From the IMG/VR virus record IMGVR_UViG_3300030098_006558, positions 1 through 30,149 of that record: DNA of 30,149 nucleotides. The stretch is one strand, 5' to 3'. Below are positions 15,342 through 22,271 of the stretch, piece after piece (within the stretch, counting starts at the first letter, position 1; the number at the start of each line of letters is the position of its first letter). A program made the translations under genes and the position numbers. The notes beneath the pieces are model-generated. The model worked only from the letters and a program-made list of their open reading frames with translations, was not told the origin of the DNA and did not search any database. This stretch comes from a virus.

Positions 15342-16792
15342 CAGACTACATAACTCGTGTCAACTTCTATGGTTGCACCCCAACCATAGCGCGAACCATG
15401 CGAAGCAGTTATTGCTTGCTCGGCAAAAGTTAAGCAAAAGGCATCAGCCAAATCTGGCGATCTTATCCCTCGTTTCCGCATCTCGTCTTTACTCTCAATT
15501 TTTATTTTTCCGCTCGAGGTAAATGTAAATCGTGGCGTTGCTAACTCGTGAACAAGTGATGGGTCATCTGGCAATTTACATTCTTTGGCCTCAAACCATT
15601 CTCGAGCACGACCCCAAAGCTCATCGCGTTGTCGCATATATTTATCTGTAAGCGATGCACTCTCAGCAACGTTTATGCCTCTCGTTGGCAAATCTAGCTC
15701 CAGACAACGATCAACAACGCCAGCACCAATGCCAATAACATCTATACAAATTGTCTGCGGTCTATCTTGAATCATTGTCGTTTCATACTCATTCAAAATA
15801 ATTCCAGACAGCTCCATCGTGTCCTTGTTGCGCCAAGTCTTTATTGGCTCAATCAAGGCATTTCCTTTGCGCTTTGCGAGTGCTGACCTGTCGCGACCTG
15901 ATCTCGAAACATCCACACCCCAAATGACTGGAGCAACAGGAGAACCCTCAACATCACGAGTGAGTGAGGCGTTTATAAGATCCAACGGGATATAAGTGTC
16001 TTCATCAGACGGAGGAAACTCTCCCAACACTCGAGAATAAAATCCCGCACTCTCTTCGCCGTATCGGTCAGCCATGTCGCGAATGAAGTCGTCCGATACC
16101 AGCGGGTTGTCTTTACAACTAACAGTCTTAGTCCACCAATCATGCGATAAATCCGTATGTGTTCGATAAAAAAATCCACTGTTGCGAATTGGATTGCCAA
16201 GCAGCAAAGTCGTTGCGTTGTGGCCCGACATAGATCCACTTCCAGACTCAAATATAGTTTCTGGAATGCCGCTGGCTTCGTCTGCAATGAGAAGCACCGC
16301 TCCAGGCATCTCAACGTGTACGCCAGCAAGGCTCTCTGGGCGTTCTTTTGAAGCGGTTTTACACGCACAAAATACAGCACTTGGATTGCTTTTTAACACC
16401 ATCCGATCCGATGTGGTCTCAAATAAATCGCCGATTGCTGGCGGCATTTGCTTGTGTCGGCGTTTTACCTCGGCAAACAACGCATCAAATAATTGCGATG
16501 CAGTTGGGGCAGTGACAACCACTTTCGCTGGGTAGCGCGTTGTGAGAAACCAAATAATAATGGCAGCAGCACAGCTGCTTTTGCCAACGCCATGACCGCT
16601 TTTTACTGTTAATCGGCGTGTGCCAACAGCAATTTCTTGCATTACCTCAGTTTGCCAAGGCAGTGGCTTCATTTTTAAAACATTGGCGGCAAAGTCAGCT
16701 GGATTGTCGCGGTATCGTTTTACAAAATTTTTCCACGCTAAATTTTTTTCTGACAATTTTTTCCTAATTTTTTTTACGCGGGTGGTATACAA
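15341..16792 (-). CDS. terL: Terminase large subunit
   Basis: A 483-residue packaging motor. The Walker A is GHGVGKSS (66-73). The Walker B is AVLLIADEAS with catalytic D171-E172. The coupling motif is LLLGNPIRNSGFFY. The nuclease domain has acidic residues in WGVDVSRSGRD (D294), CIDVIGIGAG (D351) and SPDLADAFCLTF. The N-terminal LPWQTEVMQEI is a typical adenine-binding segment. The start is a TTG at 16792 with no good ribosome site; no better start lies upstream of the ATPase core. It is followed by overlapping virion genes and preceded by 170 structured bases and then terS. Confidence 0.93.
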   Translation of the reverse strand: MYTTRVKKIRKKLSEKNLAWKNFVKRYRDNPADFAANVLKMKPLPWQTEVMQEIAVGTRRLTVKSGHGVGKSSCAAAIIIWFLTTRYPAKVVVTAPTASQLFDALFAEVKRRHKQMPPAIGDLFETTSDRMVLKSNPSAVFCACKTASKERPESLAGVHVEMPGAVLLIADEASGIPETIFESGSGSMSGHNATTLLLGNPIRNSGFFYRTHTDLSHDWWTKTVSCKDNPLVSDDFIRDMADRYGEESAGFYSRVLGEFPPSDEDTYIPLDLINASLTRDVEGSPVAPVIWGVDVSRSGRDRSALAKRKGNALIEPIKTWRNKDTMELSGIILNEYETTMIQDRPQTICIDVIGIGAGVVDRCLELDLPTRGINVAESASLTDKYMRQRDELWGRAREWFEAKECKLPDDPSLVHELATPRFTFTSSGKIKIESKDEMRKRGIRSPDLADAFCLTFAEQAITASHGSRYGWGATIEVDTSYVV

Positions 16793-16815
16793 ATAATAAC
16801 AGCACCCCTTTGCAT

Positions 16816-16936
16816 TTTGCTTGGGGGGTCTTCAAGCAAATCGAGCGAGGCAAAATTCAGTACAGGGAGAAATACAAAACCTCGCCTCGCTCGCGCATTT
16901 GGCAGCTTCTAAACCGAAATGCGGATTTGTAATCCG
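16816..16936. other. Multi-hairpin non-coding segment between terS and terL
   Basis: The 170 bases between terS and terL contain four consecutive inverted repeats. TTTGCTTG/CAAGCAAA (16816-16823 and 16833-16840). CGAGCGAGGC/GCCTCGCTCG (16842-16851 and 16884-16893). CGCATTT/AAATGCG (16894-16900 and 16917-16923). CGGATT-TGT-AATCCG (16922-16936), which on the plus strand looks like a tRNA-Thr anticodon arm. No ORF is seen. It could be a packaging-initiation site, a structured leader of terL, or a small RNA. Confidence 0.55.
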
Positions 16937-16962
16937 TTGGTCAATCGTTTAAAAACAATGAC

Positions 16963-17412
16963 TTAGCCTACACTTTTCTGTAATGGATAGACATTTTTAC
17001 TTTTTTCTATCGGATCTGCATCAGCCAATTCTTGCACAGCTGTTAAATGATCGTCATCTAAACTCACTTGACGCTTCTCAACCAATAATCCGCCGAGCTT
17101 TGCTAATCCCATTGCGGCCTGGGAAGCAGCTGACCACTGTCCAGCGGCAGTCGCGCCGTCTAGCGTGCGCCTCAGTGCGCCGCTAATTTCCTCAACAGTT
17201 ATAGCTTCTTGACTGTATAATTCTGCTTTTAGCTGTTCTATACGGGCCGTAATCTTGCCGTTATGCATCAGTTCTTTAGAGCGCCGATGAATAGTCGCAT
17301 TCTTCATCTTTTCTGCGTTGTACGCAATTCTGTAAGCCTCAGACGCATTACCTTCCGCAGTGGTAACATAAGCTCTACAAAACTTATCTTGCTTAATTGT
17401 TAAACCAGCCAT
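16963..17412 (-). CDS. terS: Terminase small subunit
   Basis: A 149-residue protein. MAGLTIKQDKFCRAYVTTAE, then GNASEAYRIAYNAEKMKNAT, HRRSKELMHNGKITARIEQL is the Terminase_2 pattern: an N-terminal helix-turn-helix that recognises the packaging site, followed by an oligomerisation helix. The C-terminal half (ALRRTLDGATAAGQWSAASQ; AAMGLAKLGGLLVEKRQVSL) fits the ring domain that contacts TerL. The length is usual. It lies upstream of terL with a structured spacer in between. An intrinsic terminator lies 12 bases before its ATG, so late transcription must read through it or start within a few bases of the gene. Confidence 0.9.
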   Translation of the reverse strand: MAGLTIKQDKFCRAYVTTAEGNASEAYRIAYNAEKMKNATIHRRSKELMHNGKITARIEQLKAELYSQEAITVEEISGALRRTLDGATAAGQWSAASQAAMGLAKLGGLLVEKRQVSLDDDHLTAVQELADADPIEKSKNVYPLQKSVG

Positions 17413-17423
17413 TCTTTACTCAC

Positions 17424-17448
17424 AAAAAAACCAGCTCTTTCAAGCTGG
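17424..17448 (-). terminator. Intrinsic terminator just upstream of terS
   Basis: On the minus strand CCAGCT-TGAAAG-AGCTGG is followed by seven Ts. It ends the early operon (after the DUF6362-like gene) and sits 12 bases before the terS start, separating early from late transcription. Confidence 0.8.
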
Positions 17449-17462
17449 CTAAGTTTCCTTCC

Positions 17463-17482
17463 ACGGTAAAGAATTTTACCGT
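17463..17482. repeat. Perfect 8-bp hairpin before the early terminator
   Basis: ACGGTAAA-GAAT-TTTACCGT forms an 8-bp stem with a 4-base loop. It has no T-run. A possible minus-strand promoter overlaps it (TTGACT at 17503-17498 and TAAAAT at 17478-17473, 19-base spacer), so it might be an operator or an antiterminator arm for late genes. The promoter call is weak because of the long spacer. Confidence 0.45.
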
Positions 17483-17499
17483 TAAGTTAGTCTAATCAG

Positions 17500-18057
17500 T
17501 CAAGTCCTTTTTGCATCTTTTTTTAATTTATACCAAAGCGTCAACATGGCATTCTCAAATCGATTTTTTACAGTCACTCGATGCACACCGATTATTTTAG
17601 CAATCTTTTGCCACTGCGGCCCTCGCGAACTTTGGACAGCCGAATGCGCCACAGCCCAGATCAGTTTTCTATGCTCGTCATCCATTTCAATAATCACAGG
17701 CAGAATTAAATCAAACGCATCTATTTCACTTGCAGTAGCTGGCCCTGGCAAAACTTTTGAGTCCGTATAACCATAGCTCGACCATTCGTCAGGGTAGTCG
17801 GGCCATTGCGCTTTATAATTCTTTCTCAAAACTCCAGATAGTTTTCTTTCAGTTGCAGCAGCTTCCATTACCATATCTGTAAGCGAGATAATATCTCTAC
17901 ACATTCTTAATATCTTCTCTGCTCTTTGCACCCGCCCCCCCACTCTGCACCCCACACTATTATATAGTGTGTGGGTGCGTTGGGTGCTGGCATCAGCGTT
18001 TTTGGGTGCAATTGGGTGCTTTTTGGGTGCATTGGGTGCATTTTTGGGTGCAGACAT
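17500..18057 (-). CDS. DUF6362-like HTH regulator
   Basis: I choose ATG 18057 (185 residues), which has AAGGGG upstream; the frame remains open to 18144 but the extra residues come from the repeat array. The N-terminus is low-complexity (MSAPKNAPNAPKKHPIAPKN). From about residue 55 it matches DUF6362: RAEKILRMCRDI, WPDYPDEWSSYGY, LPGPATASEIDAFDLILPVI, then a sigma-region-4-like HTH WQKIAKIIGVHRVTVKNRFE. These proteins occur before terminase genes and are thought to be DNA-binding. It could control late transcription from the adjacent terS region. The repeats covering its 5' end suggest autoregulation or a replication origin. Confidence 0.82.
   Translation of the reverse strand: MSAPKNAPNAPKKHPIAPKNADASTQRTHTLYNSVGCRVGGRVQRAEKILRMCRDIISLTDMVMEAAATERKLSGVLRKNYKAQWPDYPDEWSSYGYTDSKVLPGPATASEIDAFDLILPVIIEMDDEHRKLIWAVAHSAVQSSRGPQWQKIAKIIGVHRVTVKNRFENAMLTLWYKLKKDAKRT
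17947..17978. repeat. Palindrome beside the iteron array
   Basis: GCACCC-CACACTAT (17947-17960), centre TAT, then ATAGTGTG-T-GGGTGC (17964-17978): a 14-bp inverted repeat with one unpaired base, ending in the first GGGTGC copy of the array. It lies inside the coding frame of the DUF6362-like gene. A strong cruciform next to iterons is typical of replication origins; this is an inference. Confidence 0.6.
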
Positions 18058-18122
18058 GATGAAAAATCCCCTTAAATTACGTGATTTTTGCTTTTTGGGT
18101 GCAATTGGGTGCAGTTGGGTGC
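17973..18122. repeat. Ten-copy GGGTGC direct repeat array (iteron-like)
   Basis: GGGTGC, mostly inside TTGGGTGCA, starts at 17973, 17982, 18004, 18014, 18025, 18034, 18046, 18097, 18107 and 18117. The close copies are 9-12 bases apart, about one helical turn, and not multiples of three, so the coding frame alone does not explain them. The last three copies lie upstream of the chosen start of the DUF6362-like gene. An AT-rich stretch (18060-18096) interrupts the array. It could be the phage origin or a binding array for the neighbouring HTH protein or primase. Confidence 0.7.
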
Positions 18123-18128
18123 AGAAAA

Positions 18129-19895
18129 TTAGACAATTTCCCACACCAAATTGTGATTTCGACCTACTCTTTCAGTTGCAACGAGTGAATCAGCGGCTCG
18201 ATTAAAGTGCGATGACCTGTGTTTTTTATCACCTGCCATCAATTTATAGGCTTCATTTCGCCAATATTGTTCGTCCACACAAACAATTGTACCTCGCAAA
18301 AACGAGTGTTCACTAGCCAACGCATTTCGCAATCCTTTGAGTAAAATCGTTTGCTGTGCGCCCCCAGGATCTTTTCGCCGTCTACGCCCACCGCTTTCCA
18401 AAGCATCAACTACACAGCTGGTAATTTCCTTACCGCGCTGATCGACACCTAACTTTACAGTTTCAAGCTGGAAACCGTATTCGCCACCAATTTCTAGTTC
18501 ACGTTGCTTTGCCACCCGAGCGTGTGCCATACCCGCGTTACCTGAGATTTCAATTTCGGTATCAGTCGCCGCACGTAGTGAAGAATGACCTCGAGCACCC
18601 CTAGCCTCATCCTTGCCTGAGTGATGCACGATTAAAACATGGGCATCAATTTCTTGACGCAACTCATCAACAGCTCGAACAAACGCAGTCATGTCTTTTG
18701 GGCCATTTTCATCGCCGCCAGCCATCGCTCGGGAAAGCGTATCCACCACAATCAATTTCAACTCGCCATGCCTACGCTGCACCGCTCTTGCAGTCACAAT
18801 TAATTTTTGTAATGCCTCTTCGTCATTGAGCATCGGCACAACCACAGGAACGATCGACAACGGTATTGTATCTTCAATTTGATAATGTTTTTTGAAAGCA
18901 ATGATGCGATTTGAGATCCCTCGAGCACCTTCCATCGCTAAGTATAAAACACTGCCCTGCTCTACAACCTTTTCTCTCCAGCTGCGACCAAGCGCAACGT
19001 GTAGTGCGAGATCCAATACAAAAAACGTTTTACCAACATTACTCGGCCCATAAACAACCGACATTGCACCAGACACGAGTAAATCCTCAACGAAATCATC
19101 AGCTGTCGTTACTTCACTCAACGATGTCGCTTCAACCAATGGATAAATATCCAGCTGGGCCTCATCGTAGCCTTGTAACGCACTTAATAAATCGTTTGGA
19201 TCGTTAGCTTCCAGCCAATCGCTTACATCGGCTCCATCACCTAATTCAGACGCAATTGGACAATATCGCACTGACTTTGCGACCTCAGTCAACGCATTGA
19301 CAACACGCTTGCCAAAAGCAATTCCCTGCTCATCATTATCAACACAAACAAAAACAGTCTTTCCCGCAAAATATTTGACAGCATCAAGATAATTTTTACT
19401 GCCAGCCCCTTCGCTCATACAGGTTGAAGCCAACCCTGTAAGCTTATGAACATTGTCAGCGTCTTTTTCACCCTCGCAAAAGACAACCACATCAGCGGCT
19501 AAAAGCTCCATCAACCGATAAGGAACGCGGCGCACATCACCAAGCTTCGCACCTGCAACAAATTTACCGTTCACAAAAGGCTGCTGTGAAAATTTATGAC
19601 CAAATTTACGAACTACCCGATAAAGCGGAACTCCCGCCTCATTTGAGTAAACATATTTGTTCACAATTATATCCAAAGCTCGAGCGCGTTCTCGATCTTC
19701 CGCAGCCATTTTTTTCTTGGGGTTTATAATGCCACCAGTGTCAGTTGAAAAATCCATCCAAACGCCAGCTTTTTCACCGCGTCTTTCGACAGCGATTTTG
19801 CCATTTGTCCCGAGCCGAAATTGTTCAGAGGTACTAAGCGACTTATTAATCGGCAATCCAAAATGTTCTTCGACAGTAGTTATTGTAATGCTCAT
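18129..19895 (-). CDS. TOPRIM primase / AAA_25 (RepA-like) helicase
   Basis: A 588-residue replication protein. The TOPRIM domain has VVVFCEGEKDADNV (E141, E143, D145) and VFVCVDNDEQGIAFGKR (D186, D188). It is followed by a RecA/DnaB-like ATPase of the AAA_25 (RepA) type: Walker A VVYGPSNVGKTFF (G283-T290), Walker B LKLIVVDTLSRAMAGGD (D about 384) and sensor HVLIVHHSGKDEARGARGHS. The C-terminus is basic and winged-helix-like (DKKHRSSHFNRAADSLVATE). The N-terminal 80 residues have no obvious zinc finger. It probably primes and unwinds DNA at the phage origin. It overlaps the 50-residue gene upstream as ATGA, and an iteron-like array starts immediately downstream. Confidence 0.88.
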   Translation of the reverse strand: MSITITTVEEHFGLPINKSLSTSEQFRLGTNGKIAVERRGEKAGVWMDFSTDTGGIINPKKKMAAEDRERARALDIIVNKYVYSNEAGVPLYRVVRKFGHKFSQQPFVNGKFVAGAKLGDVRRVPYRLMELLAADVVVFCEGEKDADNVHKLTGLASTCMSEGAGSKNYLDAVKYFAGKTVFVCVDNDEQGIAFGKRVVNALTEVAKSVRYCPIASELGDGADVSDWLEANDPNDLLSALQGYDEAQLDIYPLVEATSLSEVTTADDFVEDLLVSGAMSVVYGPSNVGKTFFVLDLALHVALGRSWREKVVEQGSVLYLAMEGARGISNRIIAFKKHYQIEDTIPLSIVPVVVPMLNDEEALQKLIVTARAVQRRHGELKLIVVDTLSRAMAGGDENGPKDMTAFVRAVDELRQEIDAHVLIVHHSGKDEARGARGHSSLRAATDTEIEISGNAGMAHARVAKQRELEIGGEYGFQLETVKLGVDQRGKEITSCVVDALESGGRRRRKDPGGAQQTILLKGLRNALASEHSFLRGTIVCVDEQYWRNEAYKLMAGDKKHRSSHFNRAADSLVATERVGRNHNLVWEIV

Positions 19896-20044
19896 TTAAC
19901 GCCTTTGTACTTCTTTGCAATTCTCGCTAAGTGCATCATGTAAAATTCACAACAAGCCCAATCACCTCGAACAACTGCATTGATAATCTCTCGATACAAT
20001 CGATCAGCCGCCATTTGATTGTTTTTGTGCCAATCGTTTTTCAT
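19892..20044 (-). CDS. Small basic 50-residue protein coupled to primase
   Basis: The frame MKNDWHKNNQMAADRLYREI, then INAVVRGDWACCEFYMMHLA and RIAKKYKGVK. The ATG overlaps the methyltransferase stop as TAATG and its own stop overlaps the primase ATG as ATGA, which is strong evidence of translation. Two adjacent cysteines and an amphipathic helix are visible. No family is recognised; it could be a small partner of the primase. Confidence 0.78.
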   Translation of the reverse strand: MKNDWHKNNQMAADRLYREIINAVVRGDWACCEFYMMHLARIAKKYKGVK

Positions 20045-21111
20045 TAATATGCACTCACAATCGCTCGTCCAATCTGTTCCACAACTTGTGGCACGACACT
20101 ATTTCCCAACGCCTTCAATTTCATTGCCCTGCCTTCTTCGCCTTCCGTAACTCTTGGAATGCCTCGCTCCCAATCTCCAGCCACCCATCTGGATAACCCA
20201 TCAGGCGGCAGACCCAAGCACTGTTGAGGGAGCCAGACTGCCGTTTCTTTTTCACCGCTGTTGTTAAGTTGATCTGCTTGCCTATCCGTATCCTTCTCTG
20301 AGTTACTGGGTCTTCCATGCACCCCCTGTCTCTGTTGTCGCTGGCGTTGGGTGTCGGCCACATTTTTGGTAGCCCCCAACTTCCTTGATCCCTTGTAATC
20401 ATCGAGGGAGCTGTCTGGTTCGCTTTTGCTGTTGGTGTGTGCAATAATTTCATTAATGACACGGCTCTGGGGTTGACTTGCTCTCTCAAATTGGATGGGC
20501 GAGTTCTGCCCTTTCGGCTCGTTGTTGCTTGCTTGATCAAAGCCTTGTCTGATCGCTGCGGTAAATGATCCATTGTGTTTGGTGTCGCCCACATTTTTTT
20601 TGTGTCCGATGATCCAACAGCGGTCTCTTCGATGTGGGGCGTTGACACTGCAAGCTGGAATAACAAATGGGACGGCTTGATACCCGATGCTTTCCAAGTC
20701 AGATAAACTGCGTCTGAGGCCCAACGGCTCGTTAACAAACCCACGCACATTCTCTCCAATAATCCATTCAGCTTGTACAGCTTCAATAACTCTAAACATT
20801 TCTGGCCAGAGGTCACGGTCATCTTCTGCACCTCGCTTCTTCCCTGCCGCACTCCAAGGCTGGCATGGGAATCCACCGACACAGATGTCAACTCCTCTAA
20901 ATCGATCTGTCGGTAAGGTTCGGATGTCGTCAAAGATTGGCGTGTTTGGCCAGTGCTTTCGCAAGACGGCTTGGCAGAAACGGTCTTGTTCACAGAAGGC
21001 AACTGTTGAAAAAGCTCCTGTTGCTTCAAGTCCAAGGCTGAACCCTCCGATTCCTGAGAAGAGATCGATAACTGTAAAGTTTTTTTTTGAGTCAAAACGG
21101 TATCTCGTCAT
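20044..21111 (-). CDS. C5-cytosine DNA methyltransferase
   Basis: A 355-residue enzyme that transfers methyl groups to the C5 of cytosine, probably protecting phage DNA from host restriction. All core motifs are present: I, DLFSGIGGFSLGLE (16-29); IV, GGFPCQPWS with catalytic C83; VI, ENVRGF (120-125); VIII, PACSVNAPHRRDRCWIIG with RRDR at 161-164; and X, LKALGNSVVPQVVEQIGRAI near the C-terminus. The target-recognition region (about 175-300) is low-complexity and divergent. No restriction enzyme is adjacent. A second frame is open through almost the whole gene. Eight As on the minus strand (about 20594-20601) lie just after motif VIII. The gene overlaps the next small upstream gene by 20 bases. 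Confidence 0.93.
   Translation of the reverse strand: MTRYRFDSKKNFTVIDLFSGIGGFSLGLEATGAFSTVAFCEQDRFCQAVLRKHWPNTPIFDDIRTLPTDRFRGVDICVGGFPCQPWSAAGKKRGAEDDRDLWPEMFRVIEAVQAEWIIGENVRGFVNEPLGLRRSLSDLESIGYQAVPFVIPACSVNAPHRRDRCWIIGHKKNVGDTKHNGSFTAAIRQGFDQASNNEPKGQNSPIQFERASQPQSRVINEIIAHTNSKSEPDSSLDDYKGSRKLGATKNVADTQRQRQQRQGVHGRPSNSEKDTDRQADQLNNSGEKETAVWLPQQCLGLPPDGLSRWVAGDWERGIPRVTEGEEGRAMKLKALGNSVVPQVVEQIGRAIVSAY
20121..21095 (-). CDS. 324-codon overlapping ORF in the +1 frame of the methyltransferase
   Basis: Inside the methyltransferase gene, the +1 frame is open from 21095 to 20121. In its second half the reading contains protein-like blocks: VYLTWKASGIKPSHLLFQLA, TPHIEETAVG, MWATPNTMDHLPQRSDKALI, KGRTRPSNLREQVNP, MWPTPNASDNRDRG and LNSAWVCRLMGYPDGW. 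From memory, LFQL..STP, WPTP.AS and LNP.WVEWLMGFP.GW strings occur in annotated phage proteins, so this could be a true dual-coding gene. The alternative is a conserved shadow of methyltransferase DNA. No ribosome site was identified. An internal ATG of this frame sits right after the A8 tract. I keep the entry at low confidence as a candidate. Confidence 0.3.
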   Translation of the reverse strand: MTQKKTLQLSISSQESEGSALDLKQQELFQQLPSVNKTVSAKPSCESTGQTRQSLTTSEPYRQIDLEELTSVSVDSHASLGVRQGRSEVQKMTVTSGQKCLELLKLYKLNGLLERMCVGLLTSRWASDAVYLTWKASGIKPSHLLFQLAVSTPHIEETAVGSSDTKKMWATPNTMDHLPQRSDKALIKQATTSRKGRTRPSNLREQVNPRAVSLMKLLHTPTAKANQTAPSMITRDQGSWGLPKMWPTPNASDNRDRGCMEDPVTQRRIRIGKQINLTTAVKKKRQSGSLNSAWVCRLMGYPDGWLEIGSEAFQELRKAKKAGQ

Positions 21112-21289
21112 TTAATGGAAATTGTTTTGACAACCCTTGATGCGCTTTTACAAAACACTGTAAAAATATCAGCCGTTCTTCAGCAGTCATTTGTGCAAAA
21201 TCAGTCTTACAAATCTCAACAAGGTATTCGCCAGCACTCTTTGCTGCTTTCAAAATCAACTTATTTTCAAACTCGTTAAAATCAGTCAT
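21092..21289 (-). CDS. DUF6511-like small protein
   Basis: A 65-residue protein: MTDFNEFENKLILKAAKSAG, EYLVEICKTDFAQMTAEERL, IFLQCFVKAHQGLSKQFPLN, DEIPF. The pattern i.KTDla.mt.eeW..Fl..v...y..., ending DDEIPF, is common in small phage proteins annotated as DUF6511. The function is unknown. It overlaps the nuclease gene upstream by 8 bases and the methyltransferase gene downstream by 20 bases, so it is part of the early operon. Confidence 0.78.
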   Translation of the reverse strand: MTDFNEFENKLILKAAKSAGEYLVEICKTDFAQMTAEERLIFLQCFVKAHQGLSKQFPLNDEIPF

Positions 21290-22271
21290 TGTTTAACTTC
21301 TCCGACATGTGTCCTTCATCAGTCCACTGACCACCCTCACGCAAATCGTAGACAATGAACTCATCACCAACGTCATTGATGGTTGCGTTTTTTACATACT
21401 CAGGACGAAACAGTTGATTATCACAGCCAACCATTTGTTCTCGGTAACTCAACGCTGTTTCATGCTTGTCGCAGTGCCACATTCCCTCATCGACTGGTCG
21501 AGACCAGACGCACGTTCGACAATGTCGTTTGGGCAATTGATTTTCATAACAAAATGCTTTGAACCCACAAAACAGACATGGGGGTGCTTTTAATGAGTTA
21601 CCTTCCATCGCTGGAAGCACTCGTATATTGTTGATAATCTCCCCAGCGCGTTCGATTTCGTACAGCGCATCTTCTTTTGAGTAATCGGTTCGACAGCTAT
21701 CCCAAGCTCGACCACCTGGCGTTAAAACAACCATGTAGCTTCGCGTCATTTTTGTGTAGTGCATATAAAGTTGTTGCTGAATGTAGTACGTGTGATTCCA
21801 CTGACGTAACGCCTCTTTTTCACCGAGTTCATATTTATATTTTTGAAAGCGTTTAAAATTCTTCTCAGCCGTACATTTAATTTCCAATACGTGCCAAGTT
21901 TTTGGTGCTTGCCTCAGACCTAAAATCTTACCGTCAAGATGACCGATAAAGTGACCATCGTGATCAACGACCTCAATTTGCCGCCCATCATCGCCCTGCT
22001 CAACTATCGTGATCCCTTTTGCCATTCGCAATCGCTTGATAGCTAAATCCTCAGTACGATGCCCATCATCAAATCGTTTTAATGTATCTGCGTTGTGAAT
22101 TTCACGATCAGCAAACGTCCACTGTAGATAATTTTTCCGCCGGCAGTCAGCGGCAGAACTCATACCAAAATAACCGCGAGGCAAAGATGCGGCTGCTCTC
22201 TCTTCGAGAGCAAGATCCGCATCTGCCAAGGTTCGATCTGGCAACGCCATCATGTTTTTTAATTTAACCAT
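21282..22271 (-). CDS. PD-(D/E)XK exonuclease with Cas4/AddB-type Fe-S cysteines
   Basis: A 329-residue nuclease. The catalytic core is FDDGHRTEDLAIKR (H71, E74), GHLDGKI (D113) and HVLEIKCT (E130, K132). The helix after it contains WNHTYYIQQQLYMHYT, the RecB-type QxxxY motif. Cysteines C43 (SAADCRRKNYLQW) and C232, C235, C241 (CLFCGFKAFC, a CX2CX5C run) match the 4Fe-4S signature of Cas4 and AddB nucleases. A second pair, C251/C254, follows. It probably degrades DNA ends and makes ssDNA for the neighbouring Sak4-like annealing system. The TAATG overlap with the DUF669-like gene upstream supports an operon. Confidence 0.88.
   Translation of the reverse strand: MVKLKNMMALPDRTLADADLALEERAAASLPRGYFGMSSAADCRRKNYLQWTFADREIHNADTLKRFDDGHRTEDLAIKRLRMAKGITIVEQGDDGRQIEVVDHDGHFIGHLDGKILGLRQAPKTWHVLEIKCTAEKNFKRFQKYKYELGEKEALRQWNHTYYIQQQLYMHYTKMTRSYMVVLTPGGRAWDSCRTDYSKEDALYEIERAGEIINNIRVLPAMEGNSLKAPPCLFCGFKAFCYENQLPKRHCRTCVWSRPVDEGMWHCDKHETALSYREQMVGCDNQLFRPEYVKNATINDVGDEFIVYDLREGGQWTDEGHMSEKLNND

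Noticed and set aside
16152-16380. 135-codon minus-strand frame inside terL
   Set aside because: It is a shadow of terL, has Cys/Arg-rich composition and shows no family match.
16895-16960. Complete tRNA-Thr
   Set aside because: An anticodon-arm-like hairpin is present but no D arm, T loop or acceptor stem.
18058-18144. N-terminal extension of the DUF6362-like gene
   Set aside because: It is open only across the GGGTGC array and overlaps the primase stop; ATG 18057 has a Shine-Dalgarno.
20044-21111. Restriction-modification system
   Set aside because: No restriction endonuclease lies next to the methyltransferase; the nearby nucleases look like recombination enzymes.
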